From Acrocarpospora macrocephala (lineage in GTDB: Bacteria > Actinomycetota > Actinomycetes > Streptosporangiales > Streptosporangiaceae), in the NCBI RefSeq assembly GCF_009687865.1, contig NZ_BLAE01000013.1:151357-215356 (forward strand): DNA of 64,000 bases, written 5' to 3'. Shown in pieces: positions 28,560 through 37,294 of this stretch. The position numbers and the translations under genes are program-made. The stretch's first letter is position 1, and the number at the start of each line of letters is the position of its first letter. The notes under the pieces were generated by a model. That model did no database searches, was not told the origin of the DNA, and was given only the letters and a program-made list of their open reading frames with translations.

Positions 28560-29308
28560 AATGCCTCCAGTAGCCGGCGTGAGTATTCGTGCTGGGGATG
28601 GGTGTAGAAGACTTCGGTGTCGGCGGTCTCGACGACCTCGCCGTCGCACATCACGGCGATGCGCGCGGCGACGTACCGCACGGCCGCCAGATCGTGGGAG
28701 ATGAACAGCGCGCCGAACCCGAACTGGGCCTGCAGGTCGCGGACCAGGTTGAGGATCTGCGCCTGCACCGAGACGTCGAGCGCGCTGACGGGTTCGTCGA
28801 AGACGATGAACTCGGGCCTGGTGATCAGCGCTCGCGCGATCGAGACGCGCTGCCGCTGCCCGCCGGAGAGTTCGTGCGGGTAGCGCCGGGCGAGCTCGGG
28901 GTCGAGGCCGACGTCAGCGAGCAGGCGCGGCACCCGCTCCGCCGTTTCGGCCTTGGACGCGCCGCCGAGCACGTCGAGTGGTTCTGCGACGCTCTGCCCG
29001 ATCCGCATGCGAGGGTTCAGCGACCACTGCGGATGTTGCAGCACGGCCTGCAGCCGACCGGCCAGCATCCGCCGGTTCTTGGGGAAGGGCACGCCGCCGA
29101 ACCGCACCTTGCCGGTCGTCGGGCGGCGCAGGCCGAGGGCGGTCATGCCGGTCGTGGTCTTGCCCGAGCCGGATTCGCCGACCAGGCCAAGCGTCTCGCC
29201 GGGCCGTACCAGCAGGGAGACGTTGCGCATCGCGTCGTGCGTTTGGCGCCGGAACGGCGGACCGGTGCGGAATCGCACGGTCACCTCGTCGAGTTCGAGC
29301 AGTGTCAT
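28556..29308 (-). CDS. Peptide ABC transporter ATP-binding protein (DppF type)
   Basis: 250 residues: Walker A GESGSGKTT, signature LSGGQRQRVSIARAL, Walker B FIVFDEPVSALDVS and the H-loop LFISHDL. The ATG at 29308 overlaps the upstream ATPase stop (ATGA) and has GAAGGGG upstream. Together with DppD-type ATPase it drives import through the two permeases. Confidence 0.93.
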   Translation of the reverse strand: MTLLELDEVTVRFRTGPPFRRQTHDAMRNVSLLVRPGETLGLVGESGSGKTTTGMTALGLRRPTTGKVRFGGVPFPKNRRMLAGRLQAVLQHPQWSLNPRMRIGQSVAEPLDVLGGASKAETAERVPRLLADVGLDPELARRYPHELSGGQRQRVSIARALITRPEFIVFDEPVSALDVSVQAQILNLVRDLQAQFGFGALFISHDLAAVRYVAARIAVMCDGEVVETADTEVFYTHPQHEYSRRLLEAL

Positions 29309-30249
29309 GACACCCCTTCCGCCACGCGGTGGCAGAGCACCGTACGACCATCGACCCGCGTCGGGACTGGGCGTTCGTTGCGGCAGCGATCCTCGGCGAA
29401 GGCGCAGCGCGCCGCGAACGCGCATCCGGCCGACTCGGAGGTCAGCACCGGCGGACGCCCGGGGATCGATTCCAGCCGCTCGCCGCGCGCAGTGTTGCCC
29501 GGCACGGAACGGGCGAGCGCCGCCGTGTACGGATGCAGCGGAGAACTCAGCACCTCCGCGGTCGGACCGTCCTCGACGACGCGGCCGCCGTACATGACGG
29601 CCATGCGCGAGCAGCGGCGGGAGACGGCCGACAAATCGTGGGTGAGCAGCAGGATGCCGGTTCCGGCCTCGGCGGCCAGCGCGAACACGGTGTCGAGCAC
29701 GTCCTGCCGGACCTGACTGTCCAGCGCCGCCGTGGGTTCGTCGGCGACCAGCAGGCGGGGGCGGGCCGACAGCGCCATGGCGATGCCGACGCGCTGCGCC
29801 ATGCCGCCGGAGAGTTGGTGCGGGAATGCCCGCATGACGCGCTCCGGGTCGTTCAGCCGCACTCGTTCGAGCTGGTCGCGGATGCTCCCGCGATCGCCTT
29901 GCGCCAGCCGCATCTGGCGGCCGATCCGCATGGTCGGGTCGAGGGCGCCGATCGGGTCCTGGAAGACGAAGCCGAGCCGCTCGCGCCGTACCTGCCTGAT
30001 CCGGGCGTTGGACAGACCGGCCAGCGACTCGCCCAGCACCGCGATGTCGCCGGACCGCAGGTCGGCGGAGGGCGGCAGCAGCCGGCCGGCGGCCGAGCCG
30101 AGCGTGGACTTGCCGGAGCCGCTCTCGCCGACCAGCGCCACGCTCTCCCCGGATGCCATAGTGAGGCTGGCCCCGTCGAGGGCGCGCACCCGGCGATCGG
30201 CCAGCACGTAGTCGACGACCAGGTCGCGCACGTCGAGCAGATGTGTCAT
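29305..30249 (-). CDS. Peptide ABC transporter ATP-binding protein (DppD type)
   Basis: 314 residues with Walker A GESGSGKSTLG, signature LSGGMAQRVGIAMAL, Walker B LLVADEPTAALDS and H-loop LLTHDLSAV. The C-terminal oligopeptide-transporter extension includes a Cys-containing segment (SAGCAFAARCAFAEDRC) that in the family binds an iron-sulphur cluster. The ATG overlaps the permease stop (ATGA). Confidence 0.93.
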   Translation of the reverse strand: MTHLLDVRDLVVDYVLADRRVRALDGASLTMASGESVALVGESGSGKSTLGSAAGRLLPPSADLRSGDIAVLGESLAGLSNARIRQVRRERLGFVFQDPIGALDPTMRIGRQMRLAQGDRGSIRDQLERVRLNDPERVMRAFPHQLSGGMAQRVGIAMALSARPRLLVADEPTAALDSQVRQDVLDTVFALAAEAGTGILLLTHDLSAVSRRCSRMAVMYGGRVVEDGPTAEVLSSPLHPYTAALARSVPGNTARGERLESIPGRPPVLTSESAGCAFAARCAFAEDRCRNERPVPTRVDGRTVLCHRVAEGVS

Positions 30250-31067
30250 GTCAGCGACCTCGAAGTTCGCGGGTCGAGCTGGTCGCGCAGGCCGTCGCCG
30301 AGCACGTTGATGGACAGGATCGCCAGCACGAGCACCACACCAGGGCCGAGCAGCAGCCACGGCGCGTAGGTCAGGTAGACGGTTCCTTCCGAGATCAGCA
30401 CGCCGAGGGAGGCCTGCGGCGGTTGCACGCCCAGTCCCAGGAAGCTGAGGCCGCCTTCGACGAGGATGCCGATGGACAGCGCGTACGTGCCCTGGACGGC
30501 GACCGTTCCGGCGACGTTCGGGAGGATGTGCCGTCCGAGCACGCGGGGCAGGCGCGCGCCGCTGATGATCGCGGAGGTGACGTAGTCGCGGTGCGAGACG
30601 GTGAGCGCCGCCGCCCGTACCACGCGTGTCATGAGCGGGATCGTCACCAGCACGATGCTGGCCACGGCCGCGTCCAGACCCGGGTTGACCAGCGCTGCGA
30701 CCAGAATCGCCAGGATGATGGCCGGAAACGAGTACAGGACGTCGACGACGCGCATCACGATCTCGTTCAGCGCGCCGCCCTGGTATCCGGCCAGCACGCC
30801 GAGCGCGGTCGCCACCACCGCCGTCGCGAGCACGGCGACCGCCGACAGCAGCAGCGACGTCCCGGTGCCCTGCAACACCCGGGGCAGCGTCGAACGCCCC
30901 AGACTGTCGGTGCCGAGCCACCATTCAGGCCCCGGCGGTGCCAGCCGAGGCCCGACGATCTTCTCGGGGTCGCCGCCGAGCCCGGTCACCTGCGCGACCA
31001 CGACGAGCACCACGAGCGCCAGCAGGAATACGAGCCCGCTCCGTGCGATCCCGTCGAGTCGCTTCAT
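30246..31067 (-). CDS. Peptide ABC transporter permease (DppC type)
   Basis: 273 residues, about six membrane helices, opening with a cytosolic basic stretch and an N-terminal helix (GLVFLLALVVLVVVAQVTGL). Family marks are WWLGTDSLGRS, the EAA loop TSAIISGARLPRVLGRHILPN and EGGLSFLGLGVQPPQ. ATG overlaps the DppB-type stop (ATGA). Confidence 0.93.
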   Translation of the reverse strand: MKRLDGIARSGLVFLLALVVLVVVAQVTGLGGDPEKIVGPRLAPPGPEWWLGTDSLGRSTLPRVLQGTGTSLLLSAVAVLATAVVATALGVLAGYQGGALNEIVMRVVDVLYSFPAIILAILVAALVNPGLDAAVASIVLVTIPLMTRVVRAAALTVSHRDYVTSAIISGARLPRVLGRHILPNVAGTVAVQGTYALSIGILVEGGLSFLGLGVQPPQASLGVLISEGTVYLTYAPWLLLGPGVVLVLAILSINVLGDGLRDQLDPRTSRSLT

Positions 31068-32017
31068 TTCGAAACTCCAAGCCGCGGATCGATCACGCCC
31101 ACGAGCAGGTCGACGACCATGTTCGTGAAAATGAAGAGCGCGGCGGCCAGCAGCACCCCCGCCTGCACGACGGCGTAGTCGCGGCGGGTGATGGCCTGCA
31201 CCACGTAGGACCCCACTCCGGGCAGATTGAACAGATACTCGACGATCACGGCCCCGCCCAGCAGGTACGCGGTGACGGTCGACGCCACGACCAGCACCGG
31301 AATCGCGGCATTCCGCAACACGTGATGCCGGACGATCGACCACGGCGACTGGCCCCGCGACACGGCTGTCGTGATGTACGGCTCGTGCAGCACGTTCAAC
31401 ACCGCGTCCCTGGTCGTACGCGCGGTCGCCGACACGACGAACACGGCGAGCACGCTCGCGGGCAGCACCATCGCGGCCAGATTGGTGGCCGGATCCTCGC
31501 CGAACGGCACGTAACCGCCGACGGTGAGGCCCAGGGCGTACCTGGAGAAGAGGTACACGGCGATGCCGCCGACCACGTATTCCGGCAGGCTGACGCCGAG
31601 GGCGCTCGCGATCCGGCCCAGGGCGCGACCGCGGGTGCCGCGCCGTACGGCGATGAGGATGCCGAGGGCCGCGCCGATGAGCACGCCCGGAATGGCGGAC
31701 ATGAGCGTGAGCTGCAGCGTCACCGGCAGCCGGGAGCCGAGCTCGGCGGCCACCGGATCGTTGCTGACCAGGGATCGGCCGAAATCGCCGCCGAAAGCCG
31801 TCTGGATCCAGTGGGCGTACTGCACCAGAATCGGGTCGTTCAGCCCGAAGCTGGCGGTGAGTTCGGCGCGCTGCTCGGGCGAGGCGAGCGGTCCGAGCAC
31901 GATGGTGGCGTAACCGCCGGGCATCAGCCGCATCGCGCCGAAAATGAGGATCGACACCCCGAGCAGCGTCAGCGCGGCGCTGAACAGCCGGGTGGCCGAC
32001 CACACGAACAATCTCAT
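31064..32017 (-). CDS. Peptide ABC transporter permease (DppB type)
   Basis: 317 residues with the usual N-terminal helix (SALTLLGVSILIFGAMRLMPG), the DPILVQYAHWIQTAFGGDFGRSL segment (shown in part: WIQTAFGGDFGRSL) and the EAA-type loop ending in HVLRNAAIPVL. It overlaps the binding-protein stop by 4 nt. Forms the channel with the DppC-type permease. Confidence 0.93.
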   Translation of the reverse strand: MRLFVWSATRLFSAALTLLGVSILIFGAMRLMPGGYATIVLGPLASPEQRAELTASFGLNDPILVQYAHWIQTAFGGDFGRSLVSNDPVAAELGSRLPVTLQLTLMSAIPGVLIGAALGILIAVRRGTRGRALGRIASALGVSLPEYVVGGIAVYLFSRYALGLTVGGYVPFGEDPATNLAAMVLPASVLAVFVVSATARTTRDAVLNVLHEPYITTAVSRGQSPWSIVRHHVLRNAAIPVLVVASTVTAYLLGGAVIVEYLFNLPGVGSYVVQAITRRDYAVVQAGVLLAAALFIFTNMVVDLLVGVIDPRLGVSK

Positions 32018-33630
32018 CGGGCCAGCTCACGGAAGGTGGAAATCATCCGGTACGGGTTGCCGTAGCCCTCGTTCGCCATGATGTTCGGGCTCAACGTGTC
32101 CGACCGGTAGGCCAGGTACTGCGGGCGGGTCGCCAGCGGGATCATCTCCGCGTTCGCGTCGGCGCGGTCGCAGAGCTGCTGGAACGTCGTAGCCCGGGCC
32201 GGACCGGGCAGATCGGCGGCGGCCTTGTCGATGAGGGCGTTCAGCTCGGGGTCGGTCTTCATGAACGCCTTGTTGAAGAGCGAGGTGTCCGGGTTCCACC
32301 AGCGGGAGACCATCGCGCCATCCACATACCCGGCGAACCAGGTCATCGAGGCTTCGAAATTGGGAGGGCTCTCCACATACACCCGGTTGGCCCAGGTGCC
32401 CTCGTCGAGCAGCTCGATCTTCATGGTGACGCCGATCCGCTGCAGGTTCTGCTGCATGATCTGCGCGATCTGCCCCAGCACCGGATCCGTCGTGTACGTG
32501 GCGAGGGTGAACGTGAGGTTCTCCGCGCCCGCCTCCTTGAGCAGCGCCTTCGCCTTCTCCAGCCCGGCCGTCGCCGACGGCACCTTCGCGGGGTCGCAGG
32601 CGTCGGGCAAGCCTTCGGGGGTGACGCCGGTCGGCTTGCTCTGCCCGCCGGTGGCGACCTCGGCGATCTGCTTGCGGTCGAGGGCGATGTTGACCGCCTG
32701 CCGTACGCGCTGGTCGGCGAAGGTCTTCCCCAGCGAGTTCAGATTCAGATAGTGGTAGTCACTGGTGGTCTGAGTGGCGACCCGCACGTTCGGCACACCC
32801 TCCAGCAGCTTCGCCGTGTCGGCGTTCACGAACGCGGACATCTGCGCGCTGCCATCCCTCAGCGCGGCCAGCCGGGTCGCCTCCTGCGGCACGATCTCCA
32901 CGGTCAGCGTGTCCACAACCGGCTGCTCTTTGTTCCAGTACGCCGGGTTCTTCTTGAACGTCCACGCCACGTCCTGCCGGTGCTCACCCACCACGAAAGG
33001 ACCGGTGCCCAGCGTCTCCTTGGTGACGTCGATCGACTTCTCATCGATCTCCTTCATCGGCAGGATCGACGCGTTGATGTTGGCCAGCGCCCCGAGCAGC
33101 GGCGTGTACGGCGACTTCAGCTTGAAGGTCACCTCGTTGTCGGCCGTCTTCTCCACCGACTCGACCGGGCCCAGCTGGCCGGCCCAGCTGGACTGGCTGG
33201 CCAGCAGACGTTTCATGGTGCCGACCACGTCGTCGGCGGTCATCGCGCGGCCGTTGGAGAAGGAGACGCCCGGGCGGAGGCTGAACACGTAGGTGGTGGG
33301 ATCCGGGGTCGCCCACTTCTCGGCGAGCAGCGGCTCGATCGTGTAGTCGGGTCCCACGGTGACGAGCGGCTGATAGACGAAGCTCATCAGGTTCCACGAG
33401 GCCGCCGCGGCGGACATCTGCGGATCCAGCCCCGCCGCCGCCGCGTTGTCGGCCGCCACCTGCAGGGTGACCGCGCCGCCCGGGGCCGCGGAGTTGTCCG
33501 CCACCGCCAGGAAGCCCGGCGTCGACGGCGTGGAGGCGGCCGCGGCCTGGCCCGGTTGCCCGGCCCGCTCCGCGCATCCGGTGGCCAGCAAGGTCGCGGC
33601 GACAGCGCAGCACAACAGTCTGCTTCGCAT
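32014..33630 (-). CDS. Peptide ABC transporter substrate-binding lipoprotein (SBP family 5)
   Basis: 538 residues with a lipoprotein signal (LLCCAVAATLLATGC) and SBP_bac_5 features: YQPLVTVGPDYTIEPLLAEKW (in part VTVGPDYTIEPLLAEKW), FSLRPGVSFSNGRAMTADDV and DQRVRQAVNIALDRKQIA. It captures a peptide or related cationic solute outside the membrane. First gene of a seven-gene overlapping operon (SBP, two permeases, two ATPases, P1 peptidase, kinase/phospholyase fusion). A divergent TetR gene lies 219 bp away. Confidence 0.92.
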   Translation of the reverse strand: MRSRLLCCAVAATLLATGCAERAGQPGQAAAASTPSTPGFLAVADNSAAPGGAVTLQVAADNAAAAGLDPQMSAAAASWNLMSFVYQPLVTVGPDYTIEPLLAEKWATPDPTTYVFSLRPGVSFSNGRAMTADDVVGTMKRLLASQSSWAGQLGPVESVEKTADNEVTFKLKSPYTPLLGALANINASILPMKEIDEKSIDVTKETLGTGPFVVGEHRQDVAWTFKKNPAYWNKEQPVVDTLTVEIVPQEATRLAALRDGSAQMSAFVNADTAKLLEGVPNVRVATQTTSDYHYLNLNSLGKTFADQRVRQAVNIALDRKQIAEVATGGQSKPTGVTPEGLPDACDPAKVPSATAGLEKAKALLKEAGAENLTFTLATYTTDPVLGQIAQIMQQNLQRIGVTMKIELLDEGTWANRVYVESPPNFEASMTWFAGYVDGAMVSRWWNPDTSLFNKAFMKTDPELNALIDKAAADLPGPARATTFQQLCDRADANAEMIPLATRPQYLAYRSDTLSPNIMANEGYGNPYRMISTFRELAR

Positions 33631-33849
33631 GGCTGATCGACTCCCTGTTCATGGGTCTGGGTGCATGGGTCGGCGGTGGAAGGCGCGCCCCGAGGCGACG
33701 TAGCCAGCGACCTTCTTTCTTCGTACGGGCAAGTAAAGAATGATGGATCGGCGCATGTCAATACCCTGAACAAGACCATCTAATCGGCCTGTTACGGTTC
33801 AATTAATTCTTCGCTCGTCTGTACGGCGGATTGGCAGTAGGGTGTCGGC

Positions 33850-34506
33850 ATGTCACGGAAGAAGGATCAAGCCGCCCGGCGGAAGCACCTGCTGGAGGCC
33901 GCGCGCAAGGCCATACTCAAGCGTGGGCTGGTGACAGTCGGTGTCCGTGATATCGCCCAGGCGGCGAGCATGTCGCCGGGGTCGGTGACGTACTACTTTC
34001 CGACGATCGATGAGTTGCTGCGGCAGGTGCAGGCGGATGCGATCGCGCGGTTCGCGCAGGCGCGCTGGGAGCTCGTGCGGACGATTGATGATCCGGTGGT
34101 GCGGTTGCGGGCGCTGATCGAGCGGGGGGTCGCGACCGGTCCCGATGATGAGCTGCTGTGCCTGCTCAACGAGTTCACCGGGCTGATTCGCCGCAATCCG
34201 ATCTACCAGGTCTCGTGGAAGAGCCTCAACGACAGCCAGATCTCGATCTACGAATCCGTGATCACTACAGGGGCGGCGCTGGGCGTCTTCACGCTCAGCT
34301 CACCTGCGCTGTCCATCGCCCGAAATTTCGTAGGTCTGGAGGATATTTACGGGTTCCATGTGGTCATGGGGGCCAGCATGATCAGGGACGAAGCCTTGGA
34401 GCTCATCTACGACTTCGCCATGGGCGCGGTCGGCTGCGACCTCCGCGATCCGCGCCCATCACCCCAGGCTGCCGCCCCGGAAGTCCTCGCCGGACCGGGT
34501 GAATAG
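33850..34506 (+). CDS. TetR/AcrR family transcriptional regulator (BetI-like)
   Basis: 218 residues. N-terminal HTH: KRGLVTVGVRDIAQAASMSP then GSVTYYFPTIDELLRQV; the larger ligand domain resembles BetI-like TetR_C. It is transcribed away from the peptide-import operon and is the natural candidate to repress it. No ribosome site is obvious immediately before the ATG (AGGGTGTCGGC upstream). The intergenic 33631-33849 is AT-richer and holds presumed promoters for both directions, but I found no perfect palindrome. Confidence 0.9.
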   Translation: MSRKKDQAARRKHLLEAARKAILKRGLVTVGVRDIAQAASMSPGSVTYYFPTIDELLRQVQADAIARFAQARWELVRTIDDPVVRLRALIERGVATGPDDELLCLLNEFTGLIRRNPIYQVSWKSLNDSQISIYESVITTGAALGVFTLSSPALSIARNFVGLEDIYGFHVVMGASMIRDEALELIYDFAMGAVGCDLRDPRPSPQAAAPEVLAGPGE

Positions 34507-34508
34507 CG

Positions 34509-35393
34509 TCATGCTCCGCGAACGTTGGTCATGATCGCGTACACCGAGGTGGTTGCCGTCATGAACAGCCAGTTCCGCTTCAGGCCGCCGAAGACCAGGT
34601 TCGACGTCTTCTCGGGAAGCTTGAGCTTGCCGATCAATGTCCCATCCGGGTCGAAGCAGTGCACACCTTCGCCCGTCGCGGCCCAGATCCGCCCTTTAGC
34701 GTCGAGCCTGATCCCATCGAAGCTGCCCGCCGAACACTCCGCGAGCACCCTGCTGTTCCGCAACACCTGACCGTCCACGTCAAAGACCCGCAGCTGTTTG
34801 CGACGCGTGTCGACGACATAAAGCAGGGATTCATCCAACGAGAACGCCAGCCCATTCGGCCTGACGAAGTCATCCGCGACCACGGTGACCTGCCCTGTCA
34901 CCCCATCGACCCGATAGACCTGATCGTTGCCGATCTCACTCTCCGCCTGATGTCCTTCGTAGTCACTGTCGATCCCGTACCGCGGATCGGTGAACCAGAT
35001 CGAGCCATCCGACTTCACCACAACATCATTGGGACTGTTGAACCGCTTCCCTTCCCACCGGTCCGCGACCACGGTGATCGACCCATCATGCTCGGTACGC
35101 GTCACCCGCCGATTCCCATGCTCACAAGAGACCAGCCGCCCCTGCCGATCAATCGTGTGCCCATTCGTATACCCCGCAGGCACCCGAAACGGCCCCACGT
35201 TCCCCGTCATCTCATCCCACCGCAACATCCGATCGTTCGGGATGTCGCTCCACACCAGATACCGCCCCGCCGCCACGTACGCCGGCCCCTCAGCCCATCG
35301 GCACCCGTGATAAATCCGCTCAACCCAGTGATCCCCACCCACCCCAGCGAACCGCTCATCAAGCACCTCAAACTCCGCCGCAAAAGCTCCCAT
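34509..35393 (-). CDS. SMP-30/gluconolactonase family protein (second copy)
   Basis: 294 residues, beta-propeller of the SMP-30/LRE type: WAEGPAYVAAGRYLVWSDIP, NSPNDVVVKSDGSIWFTDPR, RPNGLAFSLDESLLYVVDT and GRIWAATGEGVHCFDPDG. The ATG at 35393 has AAGAAGG 6 nt upstream. It is only distantly similar to the lactonase at 16579. It ends 2 bp from the convergent TetR gene. Substrate probably a sugar lactone, unproven. Confidence 0.88.
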   Translation of the reverse strand: MGAFAAEFEVLDERFAGVGGDHWVERIYHGCRWAEGPAYVAAGRYLVWSDIPNDRMLRWDEMTGNVGPFRVPAGYTNGHTIDRQGRLVSCEHGNRRVTRTEHDGSITVVADRWEGKRFNSPNDVVVKSDGSIWFTDPRYGIDSDYEGHQAESEIGNDQVYRVDGVTGQVTVVADDFVRPNGLAFSLDESLLYVVDTRRKQLRVFDVDGQVLRNSRVLAECSAGSFDGIRLDAKGRIWAATGEGVHCFDPDGTLIGKLKLPEKTSNLVFGGLKRNWLFMTATTSVYAIMTNVRGA

Positions 35394-35446
35394 CGAAGAC
35401 CTTCTTCTCGTTCTTGGACGCGCAGCTGGCGAATCAGCGTATCGGG

Positions 35447-35989
35447 TCAGAGCCAGAAGATCGCCAGAGTAGTGAGACCCAGGCTCAGAGCTACCAGGCG
35501 AAATGTTCTGGGTTGCCGGGCGGCCTCCCGCTGCGAGGAGATCACCAGTACGGCGCCCACGGCCACCGCCATCAGCAGGTGCAGGCCGTACCACCAAGGA
35601 ACGGGCAGCCGTCCCAGGGCGGTCCCGCTCAGTAAGTCATCGGCGGCCCCATAGCCGGAAAGCCCTCCGAGCACGCCTTGGCACAGCACCGCGACTGCGT
35701 ACCGGAAACGGCCGAGCAGAGCCCAGACGACGGTCCCCAAGACGAGCAGGTAAGTGGAGCTTTGGTGCAGTTGTCGCATGAGCAGGCCACCGCGCACCTC
35801 AAAGCTGATCTCCAGGAGCGAGTTGTAGGCGGCGCTCATGGGAACACCCCGCAGCTGCTCATAGGCGCCGTCGTAGAGCACCATCTGGCTGCTAGGCGTG
35901 AAGAAGAATGCCAGGAAGCCGCCCGTGAGCAGGACGACCCCGAAACAGCAGACCAGCATCTCGCCCACCAACTGCCTCGTCTGCTCCAT
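35447..35989 (-). CDS. Mini cytochrome-b-like membrane protein (QcrB N-terminal relative)
   Basis: 180 residues with four to five hydrophobic helices. The stretch from FFFTPSSQMVLYDGAYEQL through GVPMSAAYNSLLEISFEVRG to GLLMRQLH copies the b-type cytochrome subunit of actinobacterial bc complexes (GVxMSxAYxSTLxISFDVRGGLLxRQIHHW). Only one of the two adjacent His is kept (RQLHQ), the later His-containing segment is VVWALLGRFR, and the C-terminal half of cytochrome b is absent. A further His is in WWYGLHLL. So a heme could at most be partly ligated. Function unknown; it could be a degenerate respiratory subunit or an anchor. Similarity is judged from memory. Confidence 0.65.
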   Translation of the reverse strand: MEQTRQLVGEMLVCCFGVVLLTGGFLAFFFTPSSQMVLYDGAYEQLRGVPMSAAYNSLLEISFEVRGGLLMRQLHQSSTYLLVLGTVVWALLGRFRYAVAVLCQGVLGGLSGYGAADDLLSGTALGRLPVPWWYGLHLLMAVAVGAVLVISSQREAARQPRTFRLVALSLGLTTLAIFWL

Positions 35990-36154
35990 TCGGCATATTT
36001 CACCACAAGGAGGTATGGCTGGCGGGGCTCTCGACGGTCTTCCATTTGAGTCGTTTGCCCTATTATGCGCCTTATGCCCGGAGGGAGATTGGATTCAGCC
36101 ATGGCATCGATGTGCCGCTTCGAGTTCGTGATGCCTCGGCGATCCCATTCGGTA

Positions 36155-37213
36155 TCAGAACCGCAGGATCGCGCCCACTCCCTCCGGAGAGTCGAGTTCG
36201 GGGACGAACCAGAGTTCGGCGTCGGTGGTGGCGACAGCTCGGGCCAAGGCGGCGTCCGCGCGCTCGCTGATCGGCTCCGCCACGCCCCAAGCGCACATTT
36301 CCTCCCGGTCAGGGGAGAACTGCGGTCCCTCGGGGCCGATCCACACCATCTCCTCGAACGACGGACTTTCCGCTATGAGCACCTTGGCGACCTGGCTCAC
36401 CCGAAGCGCACGAGCCGTCTCGTGCAACCCGCTGACCGCGGGCCCATTCCGGTAGGCGTCGACCAGCTCGCTCTGGCGCTGAACGAGCCATGACCTGAGG
36501 GCCTCGTCGACCTTCCGCAGGTAGCTTTTGGGCATCTCGCCCGGTGAACGCCCGCCGTTCTCGGCCACCACCACCCGCTGAGCCACATCCTTCCCCAGCC
36601 GATCCAGCACCATATGCCGAGATTTCGGATCTCCCCCGATGACAATGAGCTCGGCCTCGCTCTGAGCCGCCTCCTTCGCGATGACCTCAGCGGTCGCGAC
36701 GGCATTACGCCGCCAGGTCTCCTCGACATCCCGCTCATACCGGGGCTGCGACATGCCTCCCTGCGCGGCCTTGTGAATCGGCCAATCCTCAGCCTGTACG
36801 ACGAGCTCCCGCCGCCCCCCGCCACTGAGAACGATCACATCGGCTCCGGTGTGATCCACCATGACCTGCATGTACGGCACCCGCTCCCCCCGCTGCGCCA
36901 GCAACGGCATCACATGCGGAAGCGCGGACCACCGAGCGATATCCCACTCCGGCCCAGCCGACAGCGGCTCACTGAACATCACCCCGGAAGAGGAGCAGAA
37001 AACCGCCCTCCCCGGCGCAGGATCACCGACGAACTCCCCGATCCGCGCGACGACCTCATCGGGAGCCCCCGCCTCCGCGAGCCGCTCGCTGATATGCCGC
37101 CACCGCAACCCGACCATGACGGCCACCGCCTTGGTGATCCGATTCGTCGGCATATACACGGAAGCAACCGGCCCCCGCTCCTCGTACAGAGATCTGATGA
37201 AGTCAAGCCTCAT
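36155..37213 (-). CDS. Rv2629/Balon-like ribosome-associated protein (bacterial/archaeal eRF1-family)
   Basis: 352 residues. The order and motifs match the actinobacterial Rv2629 group: N-terminal domain with VASVYMPTNRIT, a central VDHTGADVIVLSGG and AELIVIGGDPKSRHMVLDRLG, and a C-terminal Rossmann-like domain. These are relatives of eRF1/Vms1 and of Balon, which bind ribosomes in dormancy. In M. tuberculosis Rv2629 belongs to the DosR regulon; a DosR-like pair lies 23 kb away here. The ATG at 37213 is chosen for GAGG 5 nt upstream. Confidence 0.75.
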   Translation of the reverse strand: MRLDFIRSLYEERGPVASVYMPTNRITKAVAVMVGLRWRHISERLAEAGAPDEVVARIGEFVGDPAPGRAVFCSSSGVMFSEPLSAGPEWDIARWSALPHVMPLLAQRGERVPYMQVMVDHTGADVIVLSGGGRRELVVQAEDWPIHKAAQGGMSQPRYERDVEETWRRNAVATAEVIAKEAAQSEAELIVIGGDPKSRHMVLDRLGKDVAQRVVVAENGGRSPGEMPKSYLRKVDEALRSWLVQRQSELVDAYRNGPAVSGLHETARALRVSQVAKVLIAESPSFEEMVWIGPEGPQFSPDREEMCAWGVAEPISERADAALARAVATTDAELWFVPELDSPEGVGAILRF

Positions 37214-37294
37214 CGAGGCCTCACCACCTCCGGCGTTCGCTCCAGAGGCCGAGCCCCTCAGCGATCCCGCCGATGTCATGGAATTTCAGGACAT

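Noticed and set aside
36015..36131. Short plus-strand frame preceded by AAGGAGG
   Set aside because: The purine run is 1 nt from the ATG, too close to act as a ribosome site, and the peptide has no recognisable feature.
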